A stretch of 64,000 nt of DNA from Daejeonella sp. (GTDB taxonomy: Bacteria; Bacteroidota; Bacteroidia; Sphingobacteriales; Sphingobacteriaceae), in contig NZ_JAUYSS010000027.1 in the NCBI RefSeq assembly GCF_030695525.1, forward strand, positions 1-64,000, in the 5' to 3' direction. A program made the translations under genes and the position numbers. The first letter of the stretch is position 1, and each line of letters starts with the position of its first letter. The notes beneath the pieces were generated by a model. That model worked only from the letters and a program-made list of their open reading frames with translations, was not told where the DNA came from and searched no databases. Below, piece by piece: positions 18,319 through 26,403 of the stretch.

Positions 18319-19243
18319 TAAGCTCAGGCAATACGGTATTTTAATCGTCTTCAGTATTATTTGCCTAATTATTTCATTTATATCCCCGCAGTTCTTAACT
18401 GTTTCAAACTGGACGATAATCATCACTCAAGTTTCAATTAATGCCATTTTAGCCTTTGGAGTGACTTTCGTAATCATTACCGGTGGTATTGACCTCTCTT
18501 TGGGATCTATAGTTGCCGTGGCAGGTGTAAGCGCTGCAATGCTGGCACACCCCGATAGCTATCCGCTTTTGGTTCCGGTTTTTGCTGGTCTGTTTGCCGG
18601 GCTGCTGATAGGTGCTTTCAATGGATTTATAATTACCAAAAGTAAAATTGCCCCCTTTATCGTCACACTGGGCACCATGACAATTGGCCGTGGATTAGCC
18701 CTGATTTTAAGTAATGGACGCCCTGTATCAAATCTTTCAGATTCCTTTGTTTTTATCGGTAGCGGCAAGATTTTAGGCATACCCGTCCTGATTATTATTC
18801 TGATAATCATGTTCATATTATGTTCAGTGATACTCAATAAAACAATCTTAGGCCGGTATGTATATGCAGTGGGAGGTAATGAGCAGGCAGCCAGAGCATC
18901 AGGAATCAATGTAAGTCAGGTTAAAATAGCAGTCTATTCGATTTCAGGTTTATTAGCTGGTTTAGCAGGAATATTATTGACATCAAGAATAACTACCGGG
19001 CAGCCAAATGCAGGGGCAGGTTTTGAATTGGACGCGATTGCAGCAGTTGTCATTGGCGGAACCAGCACCACCGGTGGAAAAGGCAGTATGACCGGAACAC
19101 TGATCGGCGTTTTACTTATTGGTGTAATCAATAATAGCTTAGATTTATTAAACGTAACCTCATATTACCAGCAGGTTGTGATGGGAATTATCATCATTGG
19201 AGCAGTGGTTTTGGATAGCCTTAACCATAAATCGAATTCTTAA
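18305..19243 (+). CDS. Sugar ABC importer, permease (RbsC type)
   Basis: A 312-residue membrane protein with about ten hydrophobic segments and the family blocks FVIITGGIDLSLGSIVA, APFIVTLGTMTIGRGLAL, GRYVYAVGGNEQAARASGI and FELDAIAAVVIGGTSTTGGKG. Together with the overlapping upstream ATPase and the adjoining lipoprotein it forms a complete CUT2 importer. The start ATG lies inside the ATPase gene. Confidence 0.94.
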   Translation: MHYINKLRQYGILIVFSIICLIISFISPQFLTVSNWTIIITQVSINAILAFGVTFVIITGGIDLSLGSIVAVAGVSAAMLAHPDSYPLLVPVFAGLFAGLLIGAFNGFIITKSKIAPFIVTLGTMTIGRGLALILSNGRPVSNLSDSFVFIGSGKILGIPVLIIILIIMFILCSVILNKTILGRYVYAVGGNEQAARASGINVSQVKIAVYSISGLLAGLAGILLTSRITTGQPNAGAGFELDAIAAVVIGGTSTTGGKGSMTGTLIGVLLIGVINNSLDLLNVTSYYQQVVMGIIIIGAVVLDSLNHKSNS

Positions 19244-19254
19244 AAATATAGAAA

Positions 19255-20193
19255 ATGAAATACACATACTTACTATTTTTAACTCTGTTTTTATTCATTA
19301 CAGGATGCAATCAATCTGAGAGTGATAAAAAAAATGATTCAGAGAAAATCGTTATAGGCATTTCAATGCTGAGTATGCAAAATGAGTTCATTGTAAATAT
19401 CAGTGATGAAATGCAAAAAAAAGCTGAAGAACTAGGTGCCGAATTGATTATTGTGGATGCAGAACGCTCGCCTTTAAAGCAAATTGAACAGATCGAGAGT
19501 TTTATTGCCCAAAAAGTAGATGTCATTATTCTGAACCCATGCGAGTTCGAAGCCAGCTCACCAGCGGTCACTAAAGCATTGGATGCAAACATTCCTATTG
19601 TGAATGTTAACTCTGCTACCAAGGTTCAGCCTACTGCATTTGTAGGATCGAATGATGTTGAATCGGGCAGAATTGCTATGAAATTTATTGCAGAAAAATT
19701 AGGAGGGAAAGGCAATATCGTCATGATACAGGGTTTGAATGGACAAGCTGCTCAAATTCAAAGAGAACAGGGTGCAAAAGAAATTATGGAGCAATTTCCG
19801 GGACTTGTTATGATTGCGCAGCAAACTGCCGAATGGGACAGAGCTAAAAGCATGGACTTAATGCAAAACTGGATTCAATCGTATGGTTCAAAAATCAATG
19901 CGGTATTTGCCCATAACGATGAAATGGGATTGGGTGCAGTAAAAGCATTGCAAGATGCCGGGATGAAAGACAAGGTGATTGTAGTTAGTATAGATGCGAT
20001 TGCCGATGCGCTACAGGCAGTCAAAAAAGGTGATTTAGATGCCACTGTCTTTCAGGATGCCCGCAAACAAGGTGCCGGATCAATTGAAACTGCTTTTAAG
20101 ATTGCCAGAGGTCAACAATTTGAAAAGGAATTATTGATCCCATTCAAATTGCTTACCAAAGGGGATGTAGATCCCTACCTGAAATTGAATTAG
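19255..20193 (+). CDS. Sugar ABC importer, substrate-binding lipoprotein (RbsB type)
   Basis: A 312-residue periplasmic binding protein. Its signal ends in the lipobox ITGC (MKYTYLLFLTLFLFITGC), so it is lipid-anchored. The type I binding fold is clear: IVIGISMLSMQNEFIVNI, AELIIVDAERSPLKQIEQIE, VDVIILNPCE, GNIVMIQGLNGQAAQIQREQ, AVFAHNDEMGLGAVKAL. It completes the three-gene importer with 11 bp spacing. In Bacteroidota most glycan loci use SusC/D instead, so this importer is likely to bring a small sugar or oxidised derivative across the inner membrane for the downstream catabolic genes. Confidence 0.93.
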   Translation: MKYTYLLFLTLFLFITGCNQSESDKKNDSEKIVIGISMLSMQNEFIVNISDEMQKKAEELGAELIIVDAERSPLKQIEQIESFIAQKVDVIILNPCEFEASSPAVTKALDANIPIVNVNSATKVQPTAFVGSNDVESGRIAMKFIAEKLGGKGNIVMIQGLNGQAAQIQREQGAKEIMEQFPGLVMIAQQTAEWDRAKSMDLMQNWIQSYGSKINAVFAHNDEMGLGAVKALQDAGMKDKVIVVSIDAIADALQAVKKGDLDATVFQDARKQGAGSIETAFKIARGQQFEKELLIPFKLLTKGDVDPYLKLN

Positions 20194-20931
20194 TAATTAA
20201 CGTAAGTTCGACATAAAATTTTGCCGAAGCACTAAAAAATTAACTATTTTCTCTTGTTATAGAAAGCAGGGTTGGTGCATCTTCGGTTCCGGTAGTCCCG
20301 TGTTCTGCCCTTATTTTTGCAACAGATTTAATAGATACCATGAAATTCAGTATTGCAAAAAGCTAGAGCTGCCACCCGGGTTTATTTCAAATGGCAAATG
20401 GTCCTTTTGCCAGGCTGCCCGTCCCTATGAAAAACAGCACCGGGTAAAATAAACCTTGCCGTAGGAGGTATCTTCCGGCTGTTGATAATTTGAAATAAAA
20501 CGTGATTTCTTGCCGGAAATACTCCGGAGGAAAGGGCTGAACTAAACTATAACACACAGGTATTGCTTTCCAAAATCAAAATATTTGGCTTCAAAAATTT
20601 TATCTATACAGTTCCCGGCAGAGCCTGGTAGAAACACAACAGCGGATCGATAGAGGTGTTGGTCTAACCAGGTCAGGCCGCATGACAGCTGTAATCGGCT
20701 CAAACCCGAACAAGCCAGCCTTCTATCCGGACTGATCAAAATACGATGGAAAAACAGAAAATTGACTTGTATAGTCCAATCAGTAAAACTCGATAAATCT
20801 TTATAGCTATTTCAGGGTGTGACATGATCGGGATGAACAATCATTAGCAATCTACCTTGAAGTCAAGCAATTTACTATATTGTTTCCTGAATAAATATTA
20901 GATTTATTTAACAATTCATTTTTAGGAGCCA
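20194..20931. other. Long intergenic region with dispersed repeat
   Basis: This 738-bp gap splits the importer genes from the large catabolic gene run. It contains the 193-bp dispersed repeat at 20385-20577. The flanks (20194-20384 and 20578-20900) carry short broken open frames only, and may be decayed mobile DNA, but I recognise no transposase. The last 60 bases should hold a promoter; a good Shine-Dalgarno AGGAG sits at 20924-20928 just before the next ATG. Confidence 0.6.
20385..20577 (-). repeat. 193-bp dispersed intergenic repeat, copy 1
   Basis: The reverse complement of this segment matches 55184-55376 along its length at about 85% by eye with two single-base indels. Both copies keep a TTCCGGC/GCCGGAA stem (here 20473-20479 with 20512-20518) with an identical 32-base spacer. 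One indel shifts the frame and copy 1 has in-frame stops, so it does not look protein-coding. Confidence 0.75.
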
Positions 20932-23442
20932 ATGAATAGTAATGCTAAAAATAATTTTTTCGGAAATAATAAGCTCATTGCCCTATTCATTACCCTCCTC
21001 TCAATCTTATTACTTCACCTGATTTATAATGAATTTGCTCCAGCCAATTCAATCCTCTCCCTTGCTCCGGAAAACTTCTGGTTTTTGAGATTTTTTGGAA
21101 GGCTTCACCCCTTGGCAGTTCATTTTCCGGTTGCACTGCTCCTGCTTACAGCCATCCTTGAACTTAGTACATTTAAAAAATTTAACTCTCCACTGCGCCC
21201 CGGCATTCAAATACTTCTGATTGCCGGAATTATCTCTTCCCTGATCTCAGCCATTTTCGGAATCTTACTGTCAGGGAATGCTGAATATGGCGAGAATCTG
21301 ATTTTACACCAATGGTTGGGTATCAGCACTGCTTTTTTGGGAATTATTGTCTGGGTACTGCACCAAAGGGTTTTAGTGAAAGATCAAACCCAGCACATCA
21401 AAACCTATCGCCTGTCCTTATTTATTACTGTTATTGGGGTCATACTTGCCGGGCATTTAGGTGCTTCATTAACTCATGGTGATGATTACCTCTCGAGTAC
21501 CCTGCCATGGAGCGATGATTATGAGAATGTAGAAAATATCAGCTTTGATATCAACTCAAACACCAGTGAAAAAGACACTCTGAGCAAAGCCCAGGAAAAG
21601 GAACTTAACCTCAAAGTCAGGGCCATATTTGCACATAATTGCTATAAGTGTCATGGTGAAGAGAAAGTTAAAGGCGAGTTAAGACTCGACCGCAAGGATT
21701 TTGTTTTTAAAGGCGGCGAAAATGGCGAAGTAATCAAACCTGGAAACACCGATGAGAGTGAACTATTCAGACGTATAAGTTTATCTTCAGATCATGAAGA
21801 TGCAATGCCTTCCAAAGGGAAGAAACTCACAACAAATGATATTGCTGTCATTAATTTCTGGATTAAAAAAGGTGCCCCCTGGCCTGATGGATCAGATAAG
21901 GATGAGGTTTTTAAGGTTGCGGAACTCGCACCAAGAAATCCGTTATTACCTCCGGCTTCAGGCATTTATACTAATCCTGTCGACCGCTGGACCAATCAAT
22001 ATTTTATACAGAATAAAGTAGCCTGGCCAAAATTAGTCGATGACAGAATCTTTTTAAGAAGGTTATTTATGGATATCATCGGCCTGCTGCCCAGCCAGCA
22101 GGAAGTCGATGAATTCAGTAAAGATTCCAGACCTGATAAACGGGCAATCTGGAGTAAAAAGCTATTGGATCGTGAAGATGATTATGCCATGCATTGGCTT
22201 ACATTCTGGAATGATGCATTACGGAACGATTACACAGGAACCGGATATATAACAAAGGGTCGCTATGCGATTACCGACTGGCTCTATCAATCCATCAAAT
22301 CGAATAAACCTTACGATCAGTTTGTCAAAGAACTTGTTAGTCCGGACGAAAATTCCAAAGGATTTATTGAAGGGATAAAATGGCGTGGAGTTGTGAATTC
22401 AAGCCAGCGGACAGAAATGCAGGCAGCGCAAAACGTATCGCAGGTTTTTTTAGGCCTAAACCTGAAATGCGCATCCTGCCATAACAGTTTTATCAGCGAC
22501 TGGAAACTGGAAGATGCCTATGCCTTCGCCAATATTTTTGCAGATACCACTCTTGAAATCAATCGTTGTGATAAACCTACGGGCAAATTCACTGATGCCA
22601 GGATGCTCTGGAAAGAACTGGGCAGCATTGATAATAAAGCAAAAGTCTCAGTTAAAAGGGCGCAGCTTGCAGAGAACATGGTCAAACCTCAAAACGGCCG
22701 TTTGTACCGAACCCTCGTAAACAGAATTTGGGCACAGATAATGGGTCGCGGTTTTATCGAGCCATTGGACATGATGGATAATGAACCCTGGAATCAGGAT
22801 ATGCTTGATTGGATGGCTTTCAATTTTCAGCAGAATAATTCAAATATTAAGGACCTGATCTATCTTATCACTACTTCCAAAACCTATCAATTACCTTCTG
22901 TGGGGTTCAAAGATCCAAATGAGATAGTTTCGCAGGAATACAAATTTTCAGGAATGCTGAGGAAAAGAATGTCTGCTGAACAGTTTGCAGATGCAGGATC
23001 TGCCTTATTTGGCACTATATTTCCTGATTCAATGGTCAGGTACCGACCTATAACAAAAGTATTCAACGATCAGAATATTCAATTCTTCCCGCGCGCTTCA
23101 CTGGTAGTCAACAACCCCTTTCTGACGGCATTGGGCAGGCCAAACAGGGAAACAGTTTCAACCAGCAGGGAATCACAGGCCAATCTTTTACAAGCTTTGG
23201 AATTGACTAACGGCGAACGTTTTAACTCTATGCTCAAAACAGGAGCAGAAAAATGGAAGCAGAAATATAAAAGTGGGGATCTGATTATTAAAGAGATATA
23301 CAAGCAGGCACTGGGCCGTCAGGTGCGTTCAGAAGAATATAAAATTGCGATAAAAATATTGGGAGATAAACCTCAAACCGATGCTGTTCAGGACCTGTTC
23401 TGGGCAATTATGCTGCTCCCCGAATTTCAAATTATCTATTAA
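20932..23442 (+). CDS. Membrane-anchored PSCyt1/DUF1549/DUF1553 cytochrome-type protein
   Basis: An 836-residue protein. The N-terminus has about five membrane helices including a DUF2231-like block (LHPLAVHFPVALLLLTAILE). A Planctomycete cytochrome C domain follows (CYKCHGEEKVKGELRLD, CxxCH near residue 237), then DUF1549/PSCyt2 (DDRIFLRRLFMDIIGLLPS, with a second CxxCH, LKCASCHNSF, near 512), and DUF1553/PSD1 (RTLVNRIWAQIMGRGFIEPLD ... YKFSGMLRKRMSAEQFADA). Haem is attached outside the cytoplasmic membrane. This domain set abounds in Planctomycetes, and it pairs with a DUF1501 gene there as here. A good ribosome-binding site precedes the ATG. It likely acts in periplasmic electron transfer; the partner is unknown. 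Confidence 0.9.
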   Translation: MNSNAKNNFFGNNKLIALFITLLSILLLHLIYNEFAPANSILSLAPENFWFLRFFGRLHPLAVHFPVALLLLTAILELSTFKKFNSPLRPGIQILLIAGIISSLISAIFGILLSGNAEYGENLILHQWLGISTAFLGIIVWVLHQRVLVKDQTQHIKTYRLSLFITVIGVILAGHLGASLTHGDDYLSSTLPWSDDYENVENISFDINSNTSEKDTLSKAQEKELNLKVRAIFAHNCYKCHGEEKVKGELRLDRKDFVFKGGENGEVIKPGNTDESELFRRISLSSDHEDAMPSKGKKLTTNDIAVINFWIKKGAPWPDGSDKDEVFKVAELAPRNPLLPPASGIYTNPVDRWTNQYFIQNKVAWPKLVDDRIFLRRLFMDIIGLLPSQQEVDEFSKDSRPDKRAIWSKKLLDREDDYAMHWLTFWNDALRNDYTGTGYITKGRYAITDWLYQSIKSNKPYDQFVKELVSPDENSKGFIEGIKWRGVVNSSQRTEMQAAQNVSQVFLGLNLKCASCHNSFISDWKLEDAYAFANIFADTTLEINRCDKPTGKFTDARMLWKELGSIDNKAKVSVKRAQLAENMVKPQNGRLYRTLVNRIWAQIMGRGFIEPLDMMDNEPWNQDMLDWMAFNFQQNNSNIKDLIYLITTSKTYQLPSVGFKDPNEIVSQEYKFSGMLRKRMSAEQFADAGSALFGTIFPDSMVRYRPITKVFNDQNIQFFPRASLVVNNPFLTALGRPNRETVSTSRESQANLLQALELTNGERFNSMLKTGAEKWKQKYKSGDLIIKEIYKQALGRQVRSEEYKIAIKILGDKPQTDAVQDLFWAIMLLPEFQIIY

Positions 23443-23454
23443 TAAGTATTGAGC

Positions 23455-24876
23455 ATGAATAATCAATGGAACAGAAGGGAGTTTATTAAGAAAAGCAGTG
23501 CGGCCACCCTTGCTGCACTGGCTGCAGGTGCCCCCCTTTCAAGTCTGTTATCCTCCTGCAATAATAGAAGAAATGCCAAAGCCGATACGGTGATTTTACT
23601 CTGGATGGCAGGGGGAATGGCTCATACAGACACCTTTGATCCTAAACGATATACCCCTTTCAGCAAAGGGATGAATGCGAATGATGTGCTAAGCACATTT
23701 AAACCTGTACCCACCATACTTGATGGAGTTTCATTTTCTAAAGGACTTGAGTCGATCGGAAAAGTGATGGATAGAGGTACTGTCATCCGATCGTATGTAG
23801 CAGGCGATATGGGGCATATTTTACATTCCCGGCACCAATACCACTGGCATACCTGTTATAAACCGCCTCAATCTGTTTCTGCGCCGCACATCGGATCATG
23901 GATTGCAAAAGAACTGGGAACAGTCAATCCGGTTATCCCGGCTTTCATAGATATTGGTCAGCGCTTTACCTTAGGCGAAGGTGAAGAATTAAAAGCTTTC
24001 CATACGGCCGGATTTCTTGGAAGTGAATTTGGTCCGTTCCTGATTCCGGATCCATCGGCAGGACTAGAGAGCGTTAGACCTCCAGTGGGAATGTCTTCCA
24101 CAAGGTTTGAAACCAGAAATCAGCTTTATAATGACCTGATCAATAAAGGTGCTATGGGTGAATTTGGCAGTGATTATCAAAAAGAATCATTGAAAAGATC
24201 AATGGAGCAAGCCTATATGCTTTTAAAATCTCCTGAGGCTGCTGCTTTTGACCTGAGTAAAGAACCTAAAGAAAGTTACGATATCTACAATACCGGGAAG
24301 TTTGGTTTAGGTTGTTTGATGGCTCGCCGCCTGACAGAACAGGGTGCCCGTTTCATCAGTGTAACCACAGAATATGAGCCCTTCAAAAGCTGGGATACCC
24401 ATGATAATGGACATACCCGCCTTATTGATATGAAGAAGCAAATCGATGGTCCGGTTGCACAATTAGTAATAGATCTTGAAAAATCAGGGCACCTGGATCG
24501 CACACTGATTATTTTAGCAAGTGAATTCAGCAGGGATATGATGGTAGAAGGCCGGCCTGATCTCAAAGTTCAGGAGCAGGTCGATCAACCTGATATCATA
24601 CATGATATTAAAAATTATGGTATGCATAGACATTTTACCGATGGATGTTCGATTTTAATGTTTGGGGGTGGAATTAAAAAAGGTAATGTTTACGGTAAAA
24701 CATCCGACGAACGTCCATGCAAAACCGTTGAAAAACCAATCCGGATTGAAGAAATTCACCAAACGATCTATCATGCACTTGGTATTGCTGAGGACGCTAG
24801 TTATATCGTGGAGAAAAGACCTTTCTATACAACACCTGATGGTTTAGGTAAGGCAGAGATGGAACTTTTTGCTTAA
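23455..24876 (+). CDS. DUF1501 family sulfatase-like protein, Tat-exported
   Basis: A 473-residue protein beginning NNQWNRREFIKKSSAATLAAL, a twin-arginine signal, followed by SLLSSC, which could act as a lipobox. The body has the DUF1501 (alkaline phosphatase/sulfatase superfamily) features: VILLWMAGGMAHTDTFDPK, HILHSRHQYHWHT, GARFISVTTEYEPFKSWDTHDN and TLIILASEFSRDM. The ATG at 23455 is preferred to the TTG two codons earlier. It starts 12 bp after the DUF1553 gene; the pair is the standard Planctomycete tandem. Catalytic activity has not been established for the family. Confidence 0.9.
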   Translation: MNNQWNRREFIKKSSAATLAALAAGAPLSSLLSSCNNRRNAKADTVILLWMAGGMAHTDTFDPKRYTPFSKGMNANDVLSTFKPVPTILDGVSFSKGLESIGKVMDRGTVIRSYVAGDMGHILHSRHQYHWHTCYKPPQSVSAPHIGSWIAKELGTVNPVIPAFIDIGQRFTLGEGEELKAFHTAGFLGSEFGPFLIPDPSAGLESVRPPVGMSSTRFETRNQLYNDLINKGAMGEFGSDYQKESLKRSMEQAYMLLKSPEAAAFDLSKEPKESYDIYNTGKFGLGCLMARRLTEQGARFISVTTEYEPFKSWDTHDNGHTRLIDMKKQIDGPVAQLVIDLEKSGHLDRTLIILASEFSRDMMVEGRPDLKVQEQVDQPDIIHDIKNYGMHRHFTDGCSILMFGGGIKKGNVYGKTSDERPCKTVEKPIRIEEIHQTIYHALGIAEDASYIVEKRPFYTTPDGLGKAEMELFA

Positions 24877-25174
24877 AAATAGGATTTTAAAATCTGCAAG
24901 GTAAATAGCTGTTGAAAATCATGAAATTAATCCACCTGTAAACTTATTTTAGGACGATACAATTGGAAATTCTCACATACGACCACCTTCGGGGTCGAAG
25001 ACAAAAAAGTTTTCCTGACTATGTGATTCTCCATTTCAATCACAGCCATGACAGCTCAGGACAGACCTTAATATTTTAATATCTAATTTGTGTTTGATAT
25101 CAGGCAATGACATTATTGTCCTGATTAATTCTATATTTAATATACAATTCAATAATTACGAATAATTTTTTTTG
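24877..25174. other. Intergenic region with short dispersed repeat
   Basis: The 298-bp stretch holds the second copy of the GACCCC-type motif (24975-24997) and otherwise AT-rich sequence. It may carry an internal promoter for the genes that follow; I see no definite match. Confidence 0.5.
24975..24997 (-). repeat. Short dispersed repeat, copy 2
   Basis: The reverse complement, CGACCCCGAAGGTGGTCG plus TATGT, matches 8033-8055 at 22 of 23 bases. It lies between genes in the opposite orientation to copy 1. Confidence 0.6.
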
Positions 25175-26329
25175 ATGGCTTCCACAGGATTTTTTCATTA
25201 TTCAAAGGTTTTTATTGGCTTATTTATTCTGCCCTTACTCTCTTTCCACACAAGTACTGAACTCAAATTCAGAAAACAATTAATTGCCTCAGAAAGTGCC
25301 GAGTCTGTAGGGGTTTTTGATGTGAATGGAGACCAAAATCCAGATATCGTTTCAGGAAGTTACTGGTATGAAGGGCCATCATTTCTCAATCGTCATTTCA
25401 TAGGGCAGGTGGAACGGGTAAGTGAATATTATGATGACTTTTCAACCATACCAATGGATGTTGATGGTGATGGAAAACTAGATTTTATTACAGGTGGTTG
25501 GTTTAGTAAAACTCTTCGCTGGCGTAAAAACCCGGGTAATGAAAAAGAGTGGGCATTATTGGATATTGCACAGACCGGTAATATTGAGACGATTCGGGCT
25601 TGGGATATCGATGGAGACGGTTTTGATGAAATTGTTCCTAATACTCCCGGCCATCCGCTGATCTATTACACCTTGAAACGGGATAAAAACAATAAGGCAC
25701 TCGGGGAATTCATAAAAACCCAGGTTATTGAAAAGCATGGCCATGGTTTGGGCTTTGGGGATATTAATGGAGATGGAAAAGGGGATTTTATTGTTTCAGA
25801 AGGCTGGATTGAAGCACCCAATGATAAAAACAATAAAACCTGGAAGCTCCATCCTGATTTTGATCTGAAAGATGCCAGTATTCCTGTAATTGTTGCAGAT
25901 GTGAATAAAGATGGGTTAAATGACCTTATTGCAGGGCATGGTCATTCCTATGGTCTTTATTGGTACGAACAAAAAAGGGAAGAAAAATCTGTTAAATTTA
26001 TTAAACATCCCATTGATCCTTATCATTCACAATTTCACACCATGGAATGGGAGGACATTGATAATGACGGAGAAATGGAACTGATTACCGGCAAACGTTA
26101 TCGTGCACATAATGGTAAAGATCCCGGCGGAAATGAGTCGCCGGGACTCTATTATTTTAAATGGAACGGAGAATCATTTACAAAACACATAATCAGTTAT
26201 GGTCCATTTGGTGAAGGTAAGGGTACAGGTATTTTTTTCAGCATTGCAGATTTGCATAAAACCGGCAGAAAAGATATAGTTGTTGCAGGAAAAGATGGCT
26301 TATATGTATTTTTTAATGAGAAACCCTGA
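25175..26329 (+). CDS. Secreted FG-GAP/VCBS repeat protein
   Basis: A 384-residue protein with a short hydrophobic N-terminus (VFIGLFILPLLSFHTS). It has repeated calcium-binding FG-GAP/VCBS blades: FDVNGDQNPDIVSGSYWYEG, MDVDGDGKLDFITGGW, WDIDGDGFDEIVPN, GDINGDGKGDFIVSEGWIE, ADVNKDGLNDLIAGHG and EDIDNDGEMELITGKR. This predicts a seven-bladed propeller. Members of this group occur beside PSD1 and haem-propeller genes. Binding of a carbohydrate or a protein partner in the periplasm is likely; no catalytic residues are seen. ATG at 25175 (a TTG lies one codon upstream). Confidence 0.88.
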   Translation: MASTGFFHYSKVFIGLFILPLLSFHTSTELKFRKQLIASESAESVGVFDVNGDQNPDIVSGSYWYEGPSFLNRHFIGQVERVSEYYDDFSTIPMDVDGDGKLDFITGGWFSKTLRWRKNPGNEKEWALLDIAQTGNIETIRAWDIDGDGFDEIVPNTPGHPLIYYTLKRDKNNKALGEFIKTQVIEKHGHGLGFGDINGDGKGDFIVSEGWIEAPNDKNNKTWKLHPDFDLKDASIPVIVADVNKDGLNDLIAGHGHSYGLYWYEQKREEKSVKFIKHPIDPYHSQFHTMEWEDIDNDGEMELITGKRYRAHNGKDPGGNESPGLYYFKWNGESFTKHIISYGPFGEGKGTGIFFSIADLHKTGRKDIVVAGKDGLYVFFNEKP

Positions 26330-26403
26330 TTAAAAAAATTCAGCTCCATCACAAAAATCAATTTTATATTTAAAATACTTTAAAAATAGCACTACATAAA
26401 ATT

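Noticed and set aside
20194-20384. Possible insertion sequence end (MKFSIAK-like start near 20340)
   Set aside because: The frame stops after eight codons and no inverted repeat or transposase remains; too weak to call.
20542-20739. 65-codon minus-strand open frame in the long gap
   Set aside because: It overlaps the dispersed repeat, its counterpart copy does not keep the same frame, and no protein motif is seen.
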